From NCBI GenBank assembly GCA_020881915.1, contig JAJFPB010000002.1, positions 1,922,001 through 1,986,000 of the forward strand: a stretch of 64,000 bases of DNA, given 5' to 3'. Both the position numbers and the translations under genes were made by a program. The DNA comes from Paramyrothecium sp. XJ0827. Lineage: Eukaryota > Ascomycota > Sordariomycetes > Hypocreales > Stachybotryaceae. Positions 45,287 through 56,394 of this stretch are shown here, in pieces (position 1 is the first letter of the stretch; every line of letters begins with the position of its first letter). The notes beneath the pieces were generated by a model. That model saw nothing but the letters and a program-made list of their open reading frames with translations. It had not been told where the DNA came from and searched no databases.

Positions 45287-48118
45287 GATGTCAGCAGTTG
45301 TGGTGGGTTGGGTGGGCTCAAGCGAAGAGGGGGGAGACGGTTGTGCTGATATTGAGGCCGCGTAGGGCTGTGCGGTAGAAGTAGTGACAGTCTTGAAGAC
45401 AGTAAGAGGGCATGAGAGGGTAGACGGTAGAACCTTGGGGATCCAAGGGTCTTAAAGGCAGGGAAGGATATGGTTGATTCAATCGACAACCGCCAAGGGT
45501 TGGAAGACACTCGACGTAGGAAGGGGGTCAAATGTGGTTTCGGGGAGTCTGCGGCAGGAGCTAGACTTATAAGCTCGGCCAACGACTTCGGTGGAGCGCG
45601 CCGGCAAACAATTCGGGGCCCCGGATGAGCCTTGCTCGCCTGGCTACCGATCGGCCTGAAACGAGAGCGAAGACTGCGTAGCGTGGGAAGTATTAAAGGT
45701 TGTGTGGGTCAGGAAGGAGATATGTCCAGGAGAGGTGGTGAGTCTCGCCTATGAGCATGGATCCAATAGCCTTGGCAAGGCAAAGGTTGGAGAAATCGAA
45801 TAGATATCCTGAACAGTGATAGAAGGCGAGGTGTGAAGTGTGAGGGAGACAAGATGAGTGGGTGAATTTGAGGTATATAAAATAAAATAGAAAGAGAAGA
45901 AGAGAGAGACTTACGGAATGCAACGGCGGAGCAAAAGTGAGGTTGCGTTCAAGTCTGGTGCGAGGCAGACGCGACTGGTGATGGTGGGCACGGGATGAGA
46001 CTCTGAATGTGGCTGGACATGTGCCGGGGGACACGAGGACTTGGAGTCGCAGAATGCGATTTGGACTTATGTAGGTTGAATTCAGGCGCAACGGATGCTA
46101 CAGGGTCCAGGCTCGAAGATGTATATTGTGCAGGCTTGCGGATGGGAAATGAAGGGCCTTGCTTGCTCGGGAAATGGGAAAGCGAATAGCGTTCTGGCAG
46201 GTTCTCCCCGTGAGGTGTCCGGACAAATGGGGGAACGACGTATGTGGTGCAGCTGTGGATGGAGGGGAGCTGGTCGGCTCGGACGACGGGATGTTGCAGC
46301 TTGGGGGACCGTTGCGGCGGCTACTCCAAAACGGAAAAAAGGTGGGAAGCCTGTGCGAGAGAACCGTCGCCTACCTACGTGCCTGCCTTGCGATGATGCG
46401 TCCTTGTGAGCGTCGCCGCTTCCCTTCGCTCTCCGCACCCGAGGCGCCGGATCCACCTGCGCCTGTGTGGGGAAGTGGGTGGTGGGGGGAATTCAAGAAT
46501 GTCAAGTTGAATGAATGCCACATTGTCGATGCTGTGATTTCAATTCCCCTTCGCGAAACGGCTTGGATTAGCAAACGTTACGAAAGCATGGAACAAACAT
46601 GGTAGAATACATCTTCACGCTGGGAGAGGACGGCCACGACGGGCGACTGATTTGCGATTCCCTTTCTTTTACTGTGTTGCTGAAATCCTACAATGCTGTA
46701 CAGCAGTAGCCTGTTGCTTCCGGACCAAAGGATGCCAAGCAGTTGCGGCCAAGCGCATTTCGTCATTTACTCCACGGACTGCGGGCGCCTTCATTTTCCT
46801 GAACCCGGCATCCCATGTGGGGGATTCGCGCGACATTGATTCTCATACCATGCCAGCGTTTGCCAGTGTAAATGCTGGAGCTGAATGTCCCATAAATTCA
46901 ACGGGTCCCAGGAGCTCTTGAGGCTCGATGCGCATCAGTTGGGCTGCACCTTTACCCTGACCATGAATATGGAACAAAAGTTCAACTATAGTGGCGATGT
47001 CATCGACCCCTAAAGTCTAGTTCTTACATCTATATCCAATCCTTAGTTTTTAATTGGTTCGCAAGAAGGATGACCACTGCTGACCCAAAACAGCTCATGT
47101 CCAATATGCCGTTTACCTGTACAACCAGACCAGGCTTCGCCCGCCATCAGCGGAATAAGCGCTCATAGTCCCCATTACCCCGGAGTTCTGGACCGGGATC
47201 AACCGACGAAAATCACATGTCAGCAAAATTCCGCTCAATTTACATGCAATTTGGTCCTTCACACGTAGGCCACTCGAGTTACGACTTTCCGGTGCTTCCA
47301 ACTAGATGTCCACCACCTTGGAGGCCTTGCATGGCAACGTTACTTGTGGATTTGGTGCTTCGCCAGCACCTTTGGTCATTGTTATACAACAGCATCACCG
47401 CAACGCGTAGAACGTGACGGATCTCCATTCCGCAGGAGCAAAGATGCGGCAATGTAGACGTTGAACAGATGCCTGCGCGGTCCCGAGCACGAGTACTCCT
47501 AAGCTACTAAAGATCAGGATCATTCCACAGTTGGTAGAACCAAGCGTCGGAGCGACCTGGACTGGGGGGAGTGAGGAGAGGCCGTTTGCAAGGGTTTCGG
47601 GCTGACCACAAAACAAGACGAAAAATGGTTTCTCGCTCCATAATTTGTCGACATAGCCTGGGCCAGTCATCTCGGCATGATAGGCGGTGATGCTCGACCA
47701 GGGGTAGCCTAAGATAGTAGTCCATTCGAGCAGCCATTCCCTTTTGGGTAACCCATTCGAGCCCCAGCTTCGCCCTGCAACTCTCGATATAAGGCATCTT
47801 AAATTAAACACTTCTCAAAACCCTGAGCCACTTATCCATTGTTCCCAATGCCAAAACTACCCCCTTGCTCTTCCGTCTTTGGAAGTCCATTCGAGACGAC
47901 GCGCAACTGTATGAATCCGAAATACGGACCCGTCTAAGCTCAACATGACGGAGCTACCGGAAACCTCATTAACTATTGAAGCCCGTATAAGTACGATGGG
48001 GCCTCTTTCCCGGCTGTCATAGCCAGTTCGGTTGTAAAGAAAGATTTCTCTTTCTACCTCTCCTTCCGTTTGGGCTCAGAACCGAGCGACTCGTTACCAG
48101 ACTTAGGCCGGATTGACG
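45287..48118. other. Divergent intergenic region (acetyltransferase / MFS transporter)
   Basis: About 2.8 kb. Bases up to ~46.0 kb are C/T-rich on the minus strand, consistent with the acetyltransferase leader and promoter. A 138-codon minus-strand ORF at 47395-47811 and several shorter ones have no recognisable domain. No gene supported. Confidence 0.5.
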
Positions 48119-50292
48119 ATGATTATCACACTTCTCCAACGTTACCGCAAGTCACGATCGAAGGAAAAGCATCCCGCGAGCCCTCCAGCCTGTATTCATC
48201 GAGAGCAGCTATCTTGTGACCCTTGCACCAGCTGCAAGGCCGAGAAGCGCGCAGCAACAAAGTATAGATGGACCATTGTTCTTGGACTGGTGCTTCCGTT
48301 TGCTTTGCAAGCCTTTGACGCGACCATGTAAGTTGGCCCCGTCATGTCTCAGCACAGCTCTTTGTATTTCTGACAAAAAGCCCCGTCGAAGCATAGCAAG
48401 CGCACTGCCATGGATCGCGGACGACTTTGGCGAGGGCTCTCAGTTCAACTGGATTGCCTCAGCCTTCAATCTTACCTCGGCCGCCTTCATTCCGTTCTGG
48501 GGCCAGATGGCAGACGTATTTGGTAGGAATGCCAGCCTCAATGCATCGCTAATCCTGATGCTCCTTGGCAGCGCTCTGTGTACAGGAGCACCAAGAAATG
48601 CGTTCCCCGTACTTCTCCTTGGCCGCGGATTTCAAGGTGTTTCTGCCGCAGGCCTCAACGTCGTTGTGCGGACCATCCTGGCCGACCGAGTTACACTGGC
48701 GGAAAACGCGAGGAACTGGACAATCCTGGCCTACGTAGGGGGTATTTCCTACTCAATTGGCCCAGTTGTTGGGGGTAAGCCTGGTCGAAATCTCGCAAGA
48801 TTCGCAGCTGACTTACGGTTGGTTAGGCTACCTTACCAAGACGGACTGGAGATGGTGCTTTGCGATCAACCTTCCTCTTGCAGTGGCAGCTCTTATCATT
48901 GCGTTTTTTGTCCTTCGAAAGGAACTTCTGGGTCCCCAGCCTATCGCAGAGACTGAAGGCTACACAGAATCCGGAACCCCATCTTTCGTCGCTCGTCTGA
49001 AGACCATCGACTTTGGAGGCCAGATGCTTTTCCTTTTCGGTTTTGGATTGGTGATCCTGGCTTTGACATGGGGCGGGGTTTCCTATCCTTGGAACTCTGC
49101 TGCAGTCCTTTGCTCTCTCATCATAGGATGCGCTCTCGCTGGCTGCTTTTTCCTATGGGAACGCCTCTTGTCTCCCGGCAGAGCCTTGTACCAGAAGGTG
49201 CCGTGGCAGAGAGCAATGGTACCTTGGTCCATCTTAAAACATAAGGACATCGGTCTCATCTGGTGGTCAGAATGCGCTAGCGGTATAGCACAATTTGCTG
49301 TAAGTGCTTGACCTGGGTCCAATTTGGTGTAGAGGAAGGCTGATCAACTCAGATACTCTTTTTCTGCAACATTTATTTCATCACCGTCAAGGTAGGCGAT
49401 GAGTTCCAGAAGGTTACTGGTAGGGAAATATGTTAACATTGTTTCCTAGGGCCATAGCGCGGAAGAGTCTGGGGTACAGCTTCTGTACTTTGTTCCGGGG
49501 CTTGCAGGTAAGTACAATATCGAAGTAATGTTAATGAGAAAAAGAACCTGTTGACTAATGTTGTCCAGGTGGCGTGCTTCTTTGTTCCTTGCTATGCAAC
49601 TCATGGCCGCGCATGACGTTCCCACCTATATTTCTTGGTACCAGCGTTGAGACGATCGGCATCGGCCTCCTTGCATGGGCTCTATTTACAGAGAAAACTG
49701 CCACCATCTATGGCATGATGGCCTTGGTGGGGGTGGGGATTGGCCTGCGAACCATGGCGGCGCCTTTACATGGACTTGGCATCTTTCGCAATGACCGAGC
49801 CTCTGTCGTCAGCCTCCTGTCAGTGGCCGCGCCGTTTGGAGGTACACTAGGTCTGACGCTCATGTCGACCGTGTTCAACAATATATCGGGCCTAAGTGCA
49901 TACCAGGATAGCTTCTCGTTGCCTCAAGGACTTGCGGGAGCGGCGCGAGAAGAGGCCCTGCACAACGCCAAGGTAGGCTGAGGATGTTGTTGAACAAGGT
50001 ACGAGAATTAATGGGCTAACATGAATGCATAGATGGGTGTCGTGTGGGCATTCGTGGCAATTACTCCTCTGATGATATCGGTATGTCTAGAATTCCCTAT
50101 TCGCATGCATGCACTGTTATTGACAAACATTAGGCGTGGTTCTGTACATGTCTCATTGGCAACGTCAAACTAAATAAGCAGGTTCAGGAAACCGAGGGAT
50201 TTCGAGACAGCGATGTGATTGAAGGTGTGTATATCTGGAAGTTGATCAGGAGTCGATGCAAGCTAGGTGAGGAGAGAGGCACCAGGCTGTAG
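48119..50292 (+). CDS. DHA2-type major facilitator superfamily transporter (590 aa, 8 exons)
   Basis: Predicted 14-helix proton-coupled drug or metabolite exporter of the plasma or vacuolar membrane. Exons 48119-48327, 48392-48774, 48827-49299, 49353-49391, 49450-49507, 49569-49972, 50033-50080 and 50134-50292; all introns are 52-64 nt GT...AG and the frame closes at every junction (591 codons). Helix 1 is WTIVLGLVLPFALQAFDATI. Motif A is GQMADVFGRNA. The antiporter motif C is GGISYSIGPVVGG, followed by the DHA2-like YLTKTDWRWCFAINLPLAV. Later helices include LFLFGFGLVILALTWGG and MMALVGVGIGLRTMAAP. The cytosolic N-terminus is Cys-rich (CIHREQLSCDPCTSCK). Exons 4, 5 and 7 are tiny (39, 58, 48 nt), so the gene looks fragmented although it is intact. 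Substrate unknown; no biosynthetic cluster adjoins it. Confidence 0.88.
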
Positions 50293-50866
50293 TGGGTGAT
50301 GACACCAGCGGCTGGCAGCGGTGGTTGTCGAGTAAAGACTTTGTGCGCGGGGACGCTGCACTCCTTTGGACAAAACCCGACTGCAACTGGTATTCAATGT
50401 TTGTTTTGCGTTGCAAGACACTAGGCGCCAGGGGGCAAATAGAAACGGAATGGAAACAGCGAGTGTGTAGAGTTCCACTTCACTTAGAGTTCATGCACTT
50501 GTTTTCCGCTCTAGTTGCCTCGCAGCACCTCTCGTTGGCTCGTTTCTTCCTATGCCGTTTACATTTTCCTTACCCTTTTCCCGAGACCCCCTTTCAGAAC
50601 TCCATTTTGTTACCCTTTTAGGATTGTCTCGTATCGTCAAGGTGGCAAATGTAGACGAAACGGGTCCCACATACCCTGTGTCTGACGCACCTTTACAGCG
50701 ACTCTTCTGTAAAGGTAAGGTATGGAACGACACGCCATATTAACCCCTCAGCGACATATAATTAAGCGACACGTCTACTCAACTTGTTACATGCTCTGGC
50801 TCATCCTGCCTCCCCGCGGTTGATCCTCTCCCACTGCCGCGAAAAGTCCGCCCGGACGTGGGAAAC
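50293..50866. other. Intergenic region
   Basis: 574 bases between the MFS transporter and the 2EXR gene, both on the plus strand. Contains short overlapping ORFs only; presumably the promoter of the 2EXR gene. Confidence 0.5.
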
Positions 50867-51760
50867 ATGAGCCACCGTGAAGCGCAGCACCAGGATGAGT
50901 GTCTCGACCCCAAGCTGTGGCTTGAGTTCCGAACCTTTGACGACGGGCTGTCGGCGCAGTCGATGACCGCGAAACATGCGCCTCCATTTACTACGTTCCC
51001 GCAGTTTGGGCAGCTCCCACCTGAACTACGTCTGAAGATTTGGGCTCACCTGGTGCAGCCGCGTGTTGTCGTCGTCTGTTGTCTACAAAAGGACAGGGTA
51101 GTGGAGCGGCGCCGCCAGGAGCTGGCGCGGCGCACCCGCGGGGCCGGCGTCCCGACGCTGCTGCACATCAACCATGAAGCTCGATGCGTCGGGCTCAGCC
51201 ACTACGAGCTCACGTTCAGTTGGAAGATTTCCAACATTGTGACGGACACGCCGGTCTCGCGGCCTGCGCAGGTCTACTTCAACTTCGCGCTGGACGCACT
51301 CTACCTGACCGGAGAGCTGGAAGCGTTTGACTCCAACGGCTTCAACCTGCCCATGGTGTACTTCCTGCGGCGCGAAGACACGAAGCGGGTGCGACACATT
51401 GCGTGCGCATTCATAGAAATAGGCTATCCAGAGCAGGAGAGTGACCAGGTATATAGCTGCCTCTGGCATGTGGTAGATCGGTTCAAGGGCGTGGACCGGC
51501 TCCTACTCACCGTGGACAACAATGACGAGGAACACATGAGAGGATGTCTCCTCCGGACCACCGACAACGTGATACAGAAGATTTGGAACGGGTGGAGGGC
51601 AGGAACGACTGTGACCAACTCGACCATGGCCAACAAGCAAATGTTGCTTGTCAAAGAGGACGACTTGGCGGAGTTTGTGGCAAGCCATCGGGGCAGCCGA
51701 TTGGATTATGGCTCAGACAATGATGGGCAGCAAAGCAGTAAAGTAAGAGATGGGTTGTAA
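50867..51760 (+). CDS. 2EXR-domain protein (297 aa)
   Basis: Member of the large fungal family of proteins with a 2EXR domain; molecular function unknown. Single exon, with the ATG in GGAAACATGAGCC. The domain opens at about residue 45 with FTTFPQFGQLPPELRLKIWA, followed by the Cys-containing strand RVVVVCCLQKDR. It then has the typical LLHINHEARCVGLSHYELTF and VYFNFALDALYLTG segments. The middle (FKGVDRLLLTVDNNDEEH) matches the later part of such proteins. No signal peptide or membrane helix. These proteins form expanded, fast-evolving families in filamentous fungi. It lies just upstream of a tRNA gene. Confidence 0.85.
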   Translation: MSHREAQHQDECLDPKLWLEFRTFDDGLSAQSMTAKHAPPFTTFPQFGQLPPELRLKIWAHLVQPRVVVVCCLQKDRVVERRRQELARRTRGAGVPTLLHINHEARCVGLSHYELTFSWKISNIVTDTPVSRPAQVYFNFALDALYLTGELEAFDSNGFNLPMVYFLRREDTKRVRHIACAFIEIGYPEQESDQVYSCLWHVVDRFKGVDRLLLTVDNNDEEHMRGCLLRTTDNVIQKIWNGWRAGTTVTNSTMANKQMLLVKEDDLAEFVASHRGSRLDYGSDNDGQQSSKVRDGL

Positions 51761-51901
51761 ATGAGAGGCCATAGAAGCTAGTGCACCATTTTCATCTTTA
51801 CATCCCCCGTTGCTGTAGCTTCGCGAGGAGCTTCCGTTTGGAAGACAATTGTGAGCTTCATGATCTGGAAACAGGCCAGGCTACATCATCAAACAAAGAC
51901 T

Positions 51902-51987
51902 GGTCCCTTAACTCAGTTGGTTAGAGTGTTGTACTAATATTCCAATGTGTTATGCAAAAGTCGCCAGTTCGACCCTGGCAGGGACCA
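51902..51987 (+). tRNA. tRNA-Ile(AAT) with short intron
   Basis: Acceptor stem GGTCCCT pairs with AGGGACC (51980-51986), discriminator A51987. D arm ACTC-AGTTGGTTA-GAGT, anticodon stem TTGTA with TGCAA, T arm GCCAG-TTCGACC-CTGGC. The loop reads CTAATA with anticodon AAT, then about 12 intron bases (TTCCAATGTGTT) at the canonical position after base 37. A TATATTTTT pol III stop follows. Inosine at position 34 would let it read AUU, AUC and AUA. Confidence 0.93.
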
Positions 51988-51996
51988 TATATTTTT
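51988..51996 (+). terminator. RNA polymerase III terminator
   Basis: TATATTTTT directly follows the discriminator base of the tRNA-Ile gene; a run of five T on the coding strand is the usual pol III stop. Confidence 0.75.
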
Positions 51997-53951
51997 GCGA
52001 ATTCTGCCTCCTGCGTGGGGGCTCAATCTTTTTGGCTCGTTGCCTTGGCTTGAATCGCTTGCTGGTGGTGTTTTCTCGAAGCAACGGATGAGGCAAGGGT
52101 GAAATGCAGGTTGTCCCGTAAGGTAGCTCGCTTAACCGTATACCGGCCTCGGGCTACACATCAACTAGACCCAAGGGAAGCCCATTAGCTTTTGCATGCT
52201 CGCCTTGATTGGAAAAGCCATCATTTGTACGTGCCACTTCTTCATTAAGCCTTGCCCAAGCAACATTTAAAACTCGAGCCTGCATTAGACTAATCACTGC
52301 AAGTATCACACATAAAGGGCACAAGGACGAAGGTGTTCACACGCACGTCATGCAGCCATGCCAGGGCCAGATTAGGCAAGATGTGTAGCCGAAGTCGATG
52401 AGGACGTGGCGGAGCGGGCGTCCGTATCCAACCAGCTTTTCAGGGGAAACATTGGCTTTGTCTTTCATGCTTCTGATGCAATCTTGATGCAGACCGGTGT
52501 GGCTCTGACGATGCGAGGGGTGTGCCTCGCCGGAAATTGTTGAAGTCTCGGCGCTGTGGCTTGCTTGCCTTTCACCCTTGCGGCTCTATATTGACACCCC
52601 TGCGACGGGCAACGGGCAACCTGCTGGGGGGATACGATGGACCACTTTTTTTATACCATCAGCCGGTTGGCGTGCGAGCAGGCATCCAATCTTGGAAACA
52701 CTGCTTGGCCAGGATATTGAACCTCGCGTTGGGCCACCTTGGAGGTACCCTGCGAAGCAAGTGATGAGAAATTACTCCTACCCCAAACTCATGCCGTGGA
52801 CCAAAATGACTGCCGAGAGGCGACCAAGGAGCTTAGGCACGCATGCATAATCGCTCAGATTCGCAGGTGAAGAATTTCAGAAGGCCATTGATCAAAGATG
52901 CAATGAATGGCTTTATTCTCACCAGGTTGCGGCGTCGCAGATAAGCTGCATGGGAGGGCCAGGCAGGCACCTTGTTGGGCTGCCCGCTGTCTGAGCCTCA
53001 CCGCCGCTGCTGAGCAACAGTGTTGAACCACCTCACTGGATTCGGGGCGGTAAAGATGCTCGCCTCCGACAGCAGCACTCTCAGTATAATTCTGTAGATG
53101 CAGCACAACATGTTTCCGACTGCTATCTGTGCCAGAGCTTGCGAATGCAGATCCGATCCATCGCATTGCCATTGGTCCAAACCATGGAAGCTGAGAGACG
53201 GAAATTTTTCCTGGTTCCCCTCAAGCTTGAAGGTGGCGTTCCAACCGTCCGCGCCCAGAACTTGATGGTATCATCTAGTCTAGATTTTTTTAGGAGGGGC
53301 AGGCGAAGGCGGGGCAAATGGAAAGAAAAAAAAGATACATGAGGGGAGCTTCCCACAATGGTGGGGCAGGTAGGTGGTACTCGCTCCTCGCCGTGCGTCG
53401 CCCGGCAACTGGAGGTCCCTGGAACGTTCGGCCCCACGATGGAAGTCCCGGGAGCCTGACAATGACATCAATCAGAACGCCATGGAAGCAGAGATCGAGC
53501 TGGGGAACTTGCGGACGCAGAGCGAGCAGAAGAAGAAATTGAAGGCTCGGAAGACAATCGAACAGGAATTATGGGTAATCCCAGCAATGCAGCGGATTTC
53601 TCGAGGGCCCGTAGAACCAAATCGGGCTGTGCAGCGGTTGCTGGCTGCTTCCTCTGCCTGCTAGACTCTTCCCGCAGCCCCTGCACACTTCTGAGGTGGG
53701 CTCCCTTGGAATAGTGTAGAACCGCATCGAATCTCTACATCGACCTTTATTAGTTGCCCTGCGAGCTGCCACCTAGCCAGCCGAACTCTTTTTCCTCACG
53801 CACTTCTTCAAATACCCCATCTCTGAAGACTTCAAACCACTCCTCTTTGAAGCATAAAAGCACTCTTTCCTATATCTCCCGCTTTTTTTCCTTCTCCCTC
53901 TCACATATACCCCTGCATCAACACCTACACAACCACACACACACAGCCAAA
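51997..53951. other. HSP70 promoter and leader region
   Basis: About 2 kb with only short ORFs. The last ~200 bases are C/T-rich, ending in a CA run (CACACACACACAGCCAAAATGGG). A dyad GAACGTTC at 53422-53429 fits a heat-shock element core. Further C-rich CCCCT words resemble stress elements but are common by chance. Confidence 0.5.
53421..53430. promoter_or_regulatory. Possible heat-shock element (GAA/TTC dyad)
   Basis: GGAACGTTCG contains the nGAAnnTTCn dyad bound by HSF. It lies about 520 bases upstream of the HSP70 start. Only one perfect dyad was seen, whereas strong elements have three or more units, so the call is tentative. Confidence 0.3.
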
Positions 53952-54452
53952 ATGGGTCCCGCCGTCGGTATCGATTTGGGTACCACGTACTCGTGCGTGG
54001 GTATCTTCCGCGAGGATCGTTGTGACATCATTGCCAACGATCAGGGTAACCGAACCACCCCTTCTTTCGTTGCCTTCACCGACACCGAGCGTTTGATCGG
54101 TGATGCCGCCAAGAACCAGGTCGCCATGAACCCTCACAACACCGTCTTCGACGCCAAGCGTCTGATTGGTCGCAAGTTCAGCGACTCCGAGGTCCAGGCT
54201 GACATGAAGCACTTCCCCTTCAAGGTCATTGACAAGGGCGGCAAGCCCGTCATCGAGGTCGAGTTCAAGGGCGAGACCAAGCAGTTCACCCCCGAGGAGA
54301 TCTCCTCCATGATCCTCACCAAGATGCGTGAGACCGCTGAGAGCTACCTCGGCACCACTGTCAACAACGCCGTTGTCACTGTCCCTGCCTACTTCAACGA
54401 CAGCCAGCGTCAGGCCACCAAGGATGCTGGTCTCATCGCCGGCCTCAACGTC

Positions 54453-54487
<35 letters not shown>

Positions 54488-54915
54488 CGCCTACGGTCTT
54501 GACAAGAAGATCGAGGGTGAGCGCAACGTCCTGATCTTCGATCTTGGTGGTGGCACTTTCGATGTCTCTCTCCTGACCATCGAGGAGGGTATCTTCGAGG
54601 TCAAGTCCACCGCTGGTGACACTCACCTGGGTGGTGAGGACTTCGACAACCGTCTTGTTAACCACTTCGTTAACGAGTTCAAGCGCAAGCACAAGAAGGC
54701 AAGTAATCCCCCTGTTCCTCGAAATATCTCAGGTTTTTCTTCGGAAAATTCTAGGATTTCATTACAAACATGTTCGAACTTTGTACTAACTGGTTATCCA
54801 GGATCTGTCCTCCAACAGCCGTGCTCTGCGTCGTCTCCGCACTGCTTGCGAGCGTGCTAAGCGAACTCTGTCTTCGTCTGCCCAGACCTCCATTGAGATC
54901 GACTCTCTCTTCGAG

Positions 54916-54950
<35 letters not shown>

Positions 54951-55134
54951 TTTCGAGGAGCTCTGCCAGGATCTCTTCCGCTCTACCATCCAGCCTGTTG
55001 ACCGTGTCCTGACCGACGCTAAGATCGACAAGAGCCTCGTTCACGAGATTGTTCTCGTCGGTGGTTCCACCCGTATTCCCCGCATCCAGAAGTTGATTAC
55101 CGACTACTTCAACGGAAAGGAGCCCAACAAGAGC

Positions 55135-55166
<32 letters not shown>

Positions 55167-56016
55167 TGCCGTCCAGGCTGCTATCCTGTCTGGTGACACT
55201 TCTTCTAAGTCCACCAACGAGATTCTGCTGCTCGACGTCGCTCCCCTGTCTCTCGGTATCGAAACTGCTGGTGGTATGATGACCAAGCTCATTCCTCGCA
55301 ACACCACTATTCCCACCAAGAAGTCCGAGGTCTTCTCTACCTTCGCCGACAACCAGCCCGGTGTCCTTATCCAGGTTTACGAGGGTGAGCGCCAGCGCAC
55401 CAAGGACAACAACCTCATGGGCAAGTTCGAGCTCACCGGCATTCCTCCTGCCCCTCGCGGTGTTCCTCAGATCGAGGTCACCTTCGATCTTGATGCCAAC
55501 GGTATCATGAACGTCTCTGCCGTCGAGAAGGGCACTGGCAAGTCCAACAAGATTGTCATCACCAACGACAAGGGCCGCCTTTCCAAGGAGGACATCGAGC
55601 GCATGCTTGCTGATGCTGAGAAGTACAAGGACGAGGACGAGGCTGAGGGTCGCCGTGTCGCTGCCAAGAACGGCCTTGAGTCTTATGCCTACTCCCTCCG
55701 CAACACCCTCGGCGACCCCAAGGTCGACGAGAAGATTGAGGCTGGTGACAAGGAGACCCTGAAGACCGAGATCGACAAGGTCGTCCAGTGGCTCGATGAC
55801 AACCAGCAGGCTACTCGTGAGGAGTATGAGGAGCACCAGAAGGAGCTTGAGGGTATTGCCAACCCCATCATGATGAAGTTCTACGGCTCTGGTGGTGAGG
55901 GTGGCATGCCCGGCATGCCCGGTGGCGCTCCCGGCGGCTTCCCTGGCGCTGGCGGCCCCGGCGGTGCCCCTGGTACCGACCGCGACGACGGCCCCACCGT
56001 CGAGGAGGTCGACTAA
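53952..56016 (+). CDS. Cytosolic HSP70 chaperone, Ssa-like (653 aa)
   Basis: ATP-driven chaperone for folding and translocation of cytosolic proteins. Exons 53952-54698 and 54802-56016. The 103-nt intron begins GCAAGT, not GT: only this GC-AG choice restores [19 protein letters not shown], and the CTAAC branch and TTATCCAG acceptor are normal. Signatures: [12 protein letters not shown] (residues ~6-17), [28 protein letters not shown], the linker [14 protein letters not shown], a Gly/Met/Pro-rich C-terminal stretch with GGMPGMPGG, and the terminal EEVD for TPR co-chaperones. EEVD and the lack of any presequence place it in the cytosol or nucleus rather than ER or mitochondria. Very strong C-ending codon bias indicates high expression and creates long antisense frames (427 and 255 codons). 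Confidence 0.97.
54699..54801 (+). other. GC-AG intron of HSP70
   Basis: Donor AAG|GCAAGT, branch GTACTAACTGG and acceptor TTATCCAG. A GT donor three bases further on (GTAATC) would put the second exon out of frame, so the GC donor is required by the reading frame. Confidence 0.85.
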
Positions 56017-56394
56017 ATTTCTTGATACCCTCACTTGCAGTTTGATATGGTCGGCTGAGACGCGGAGGATTCAGCTTCTCATGGGATGACGACACGACTA
56101 GATTTTTTTCCTGCGGGTTGCTTTGCATTTTACGGTTATGATCACAGGGGAAAAAGACTAGGTGGAAAAGCCTAGACATGTACTCTAATGAAGAAGGGAT
56201 TAATTCAATGCCTTGAAAACAAATAATCTGTTCCATATATGCCTCGCGATAATTTGTGAATGACTGTTTCTTTGAACCCAGACCAAGACTTTAGCCATGC
56301 TTGTGCGGCTGGGAGATGAATGATCTTGGAGAAATGGTGATTTGAATAGAGAAAAGTAGTTGTTAATTTTTTACAAGTTTAAGAAGCATCGCAT
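56017..56394. other. Convergent 3' flanks of HSP70 and the Emi1-like gene
   Basis: 378 bases, A/T-richer than the flanking genes, no ORF of note; shared 3' UTR and termination sequence. Confidence 0.5.

Noticed and set aside
47395..47811. 138-codon minus-strand ORF upstream of the MFS gene
   Set aside because: No known domain and no splice partner. Kept as intergenic, although an orphan gene cannot be excluded.
54751..56034. 427-codon minus-strand ORF over HSP70 (and 255 codons at 53925-54692)
   Set aside because: Antisense frames of HSP70 genes are commonly open owing to C-ending codon bias. The translation is Leu/Val/Gly/Asp-rich and has no family match I know.
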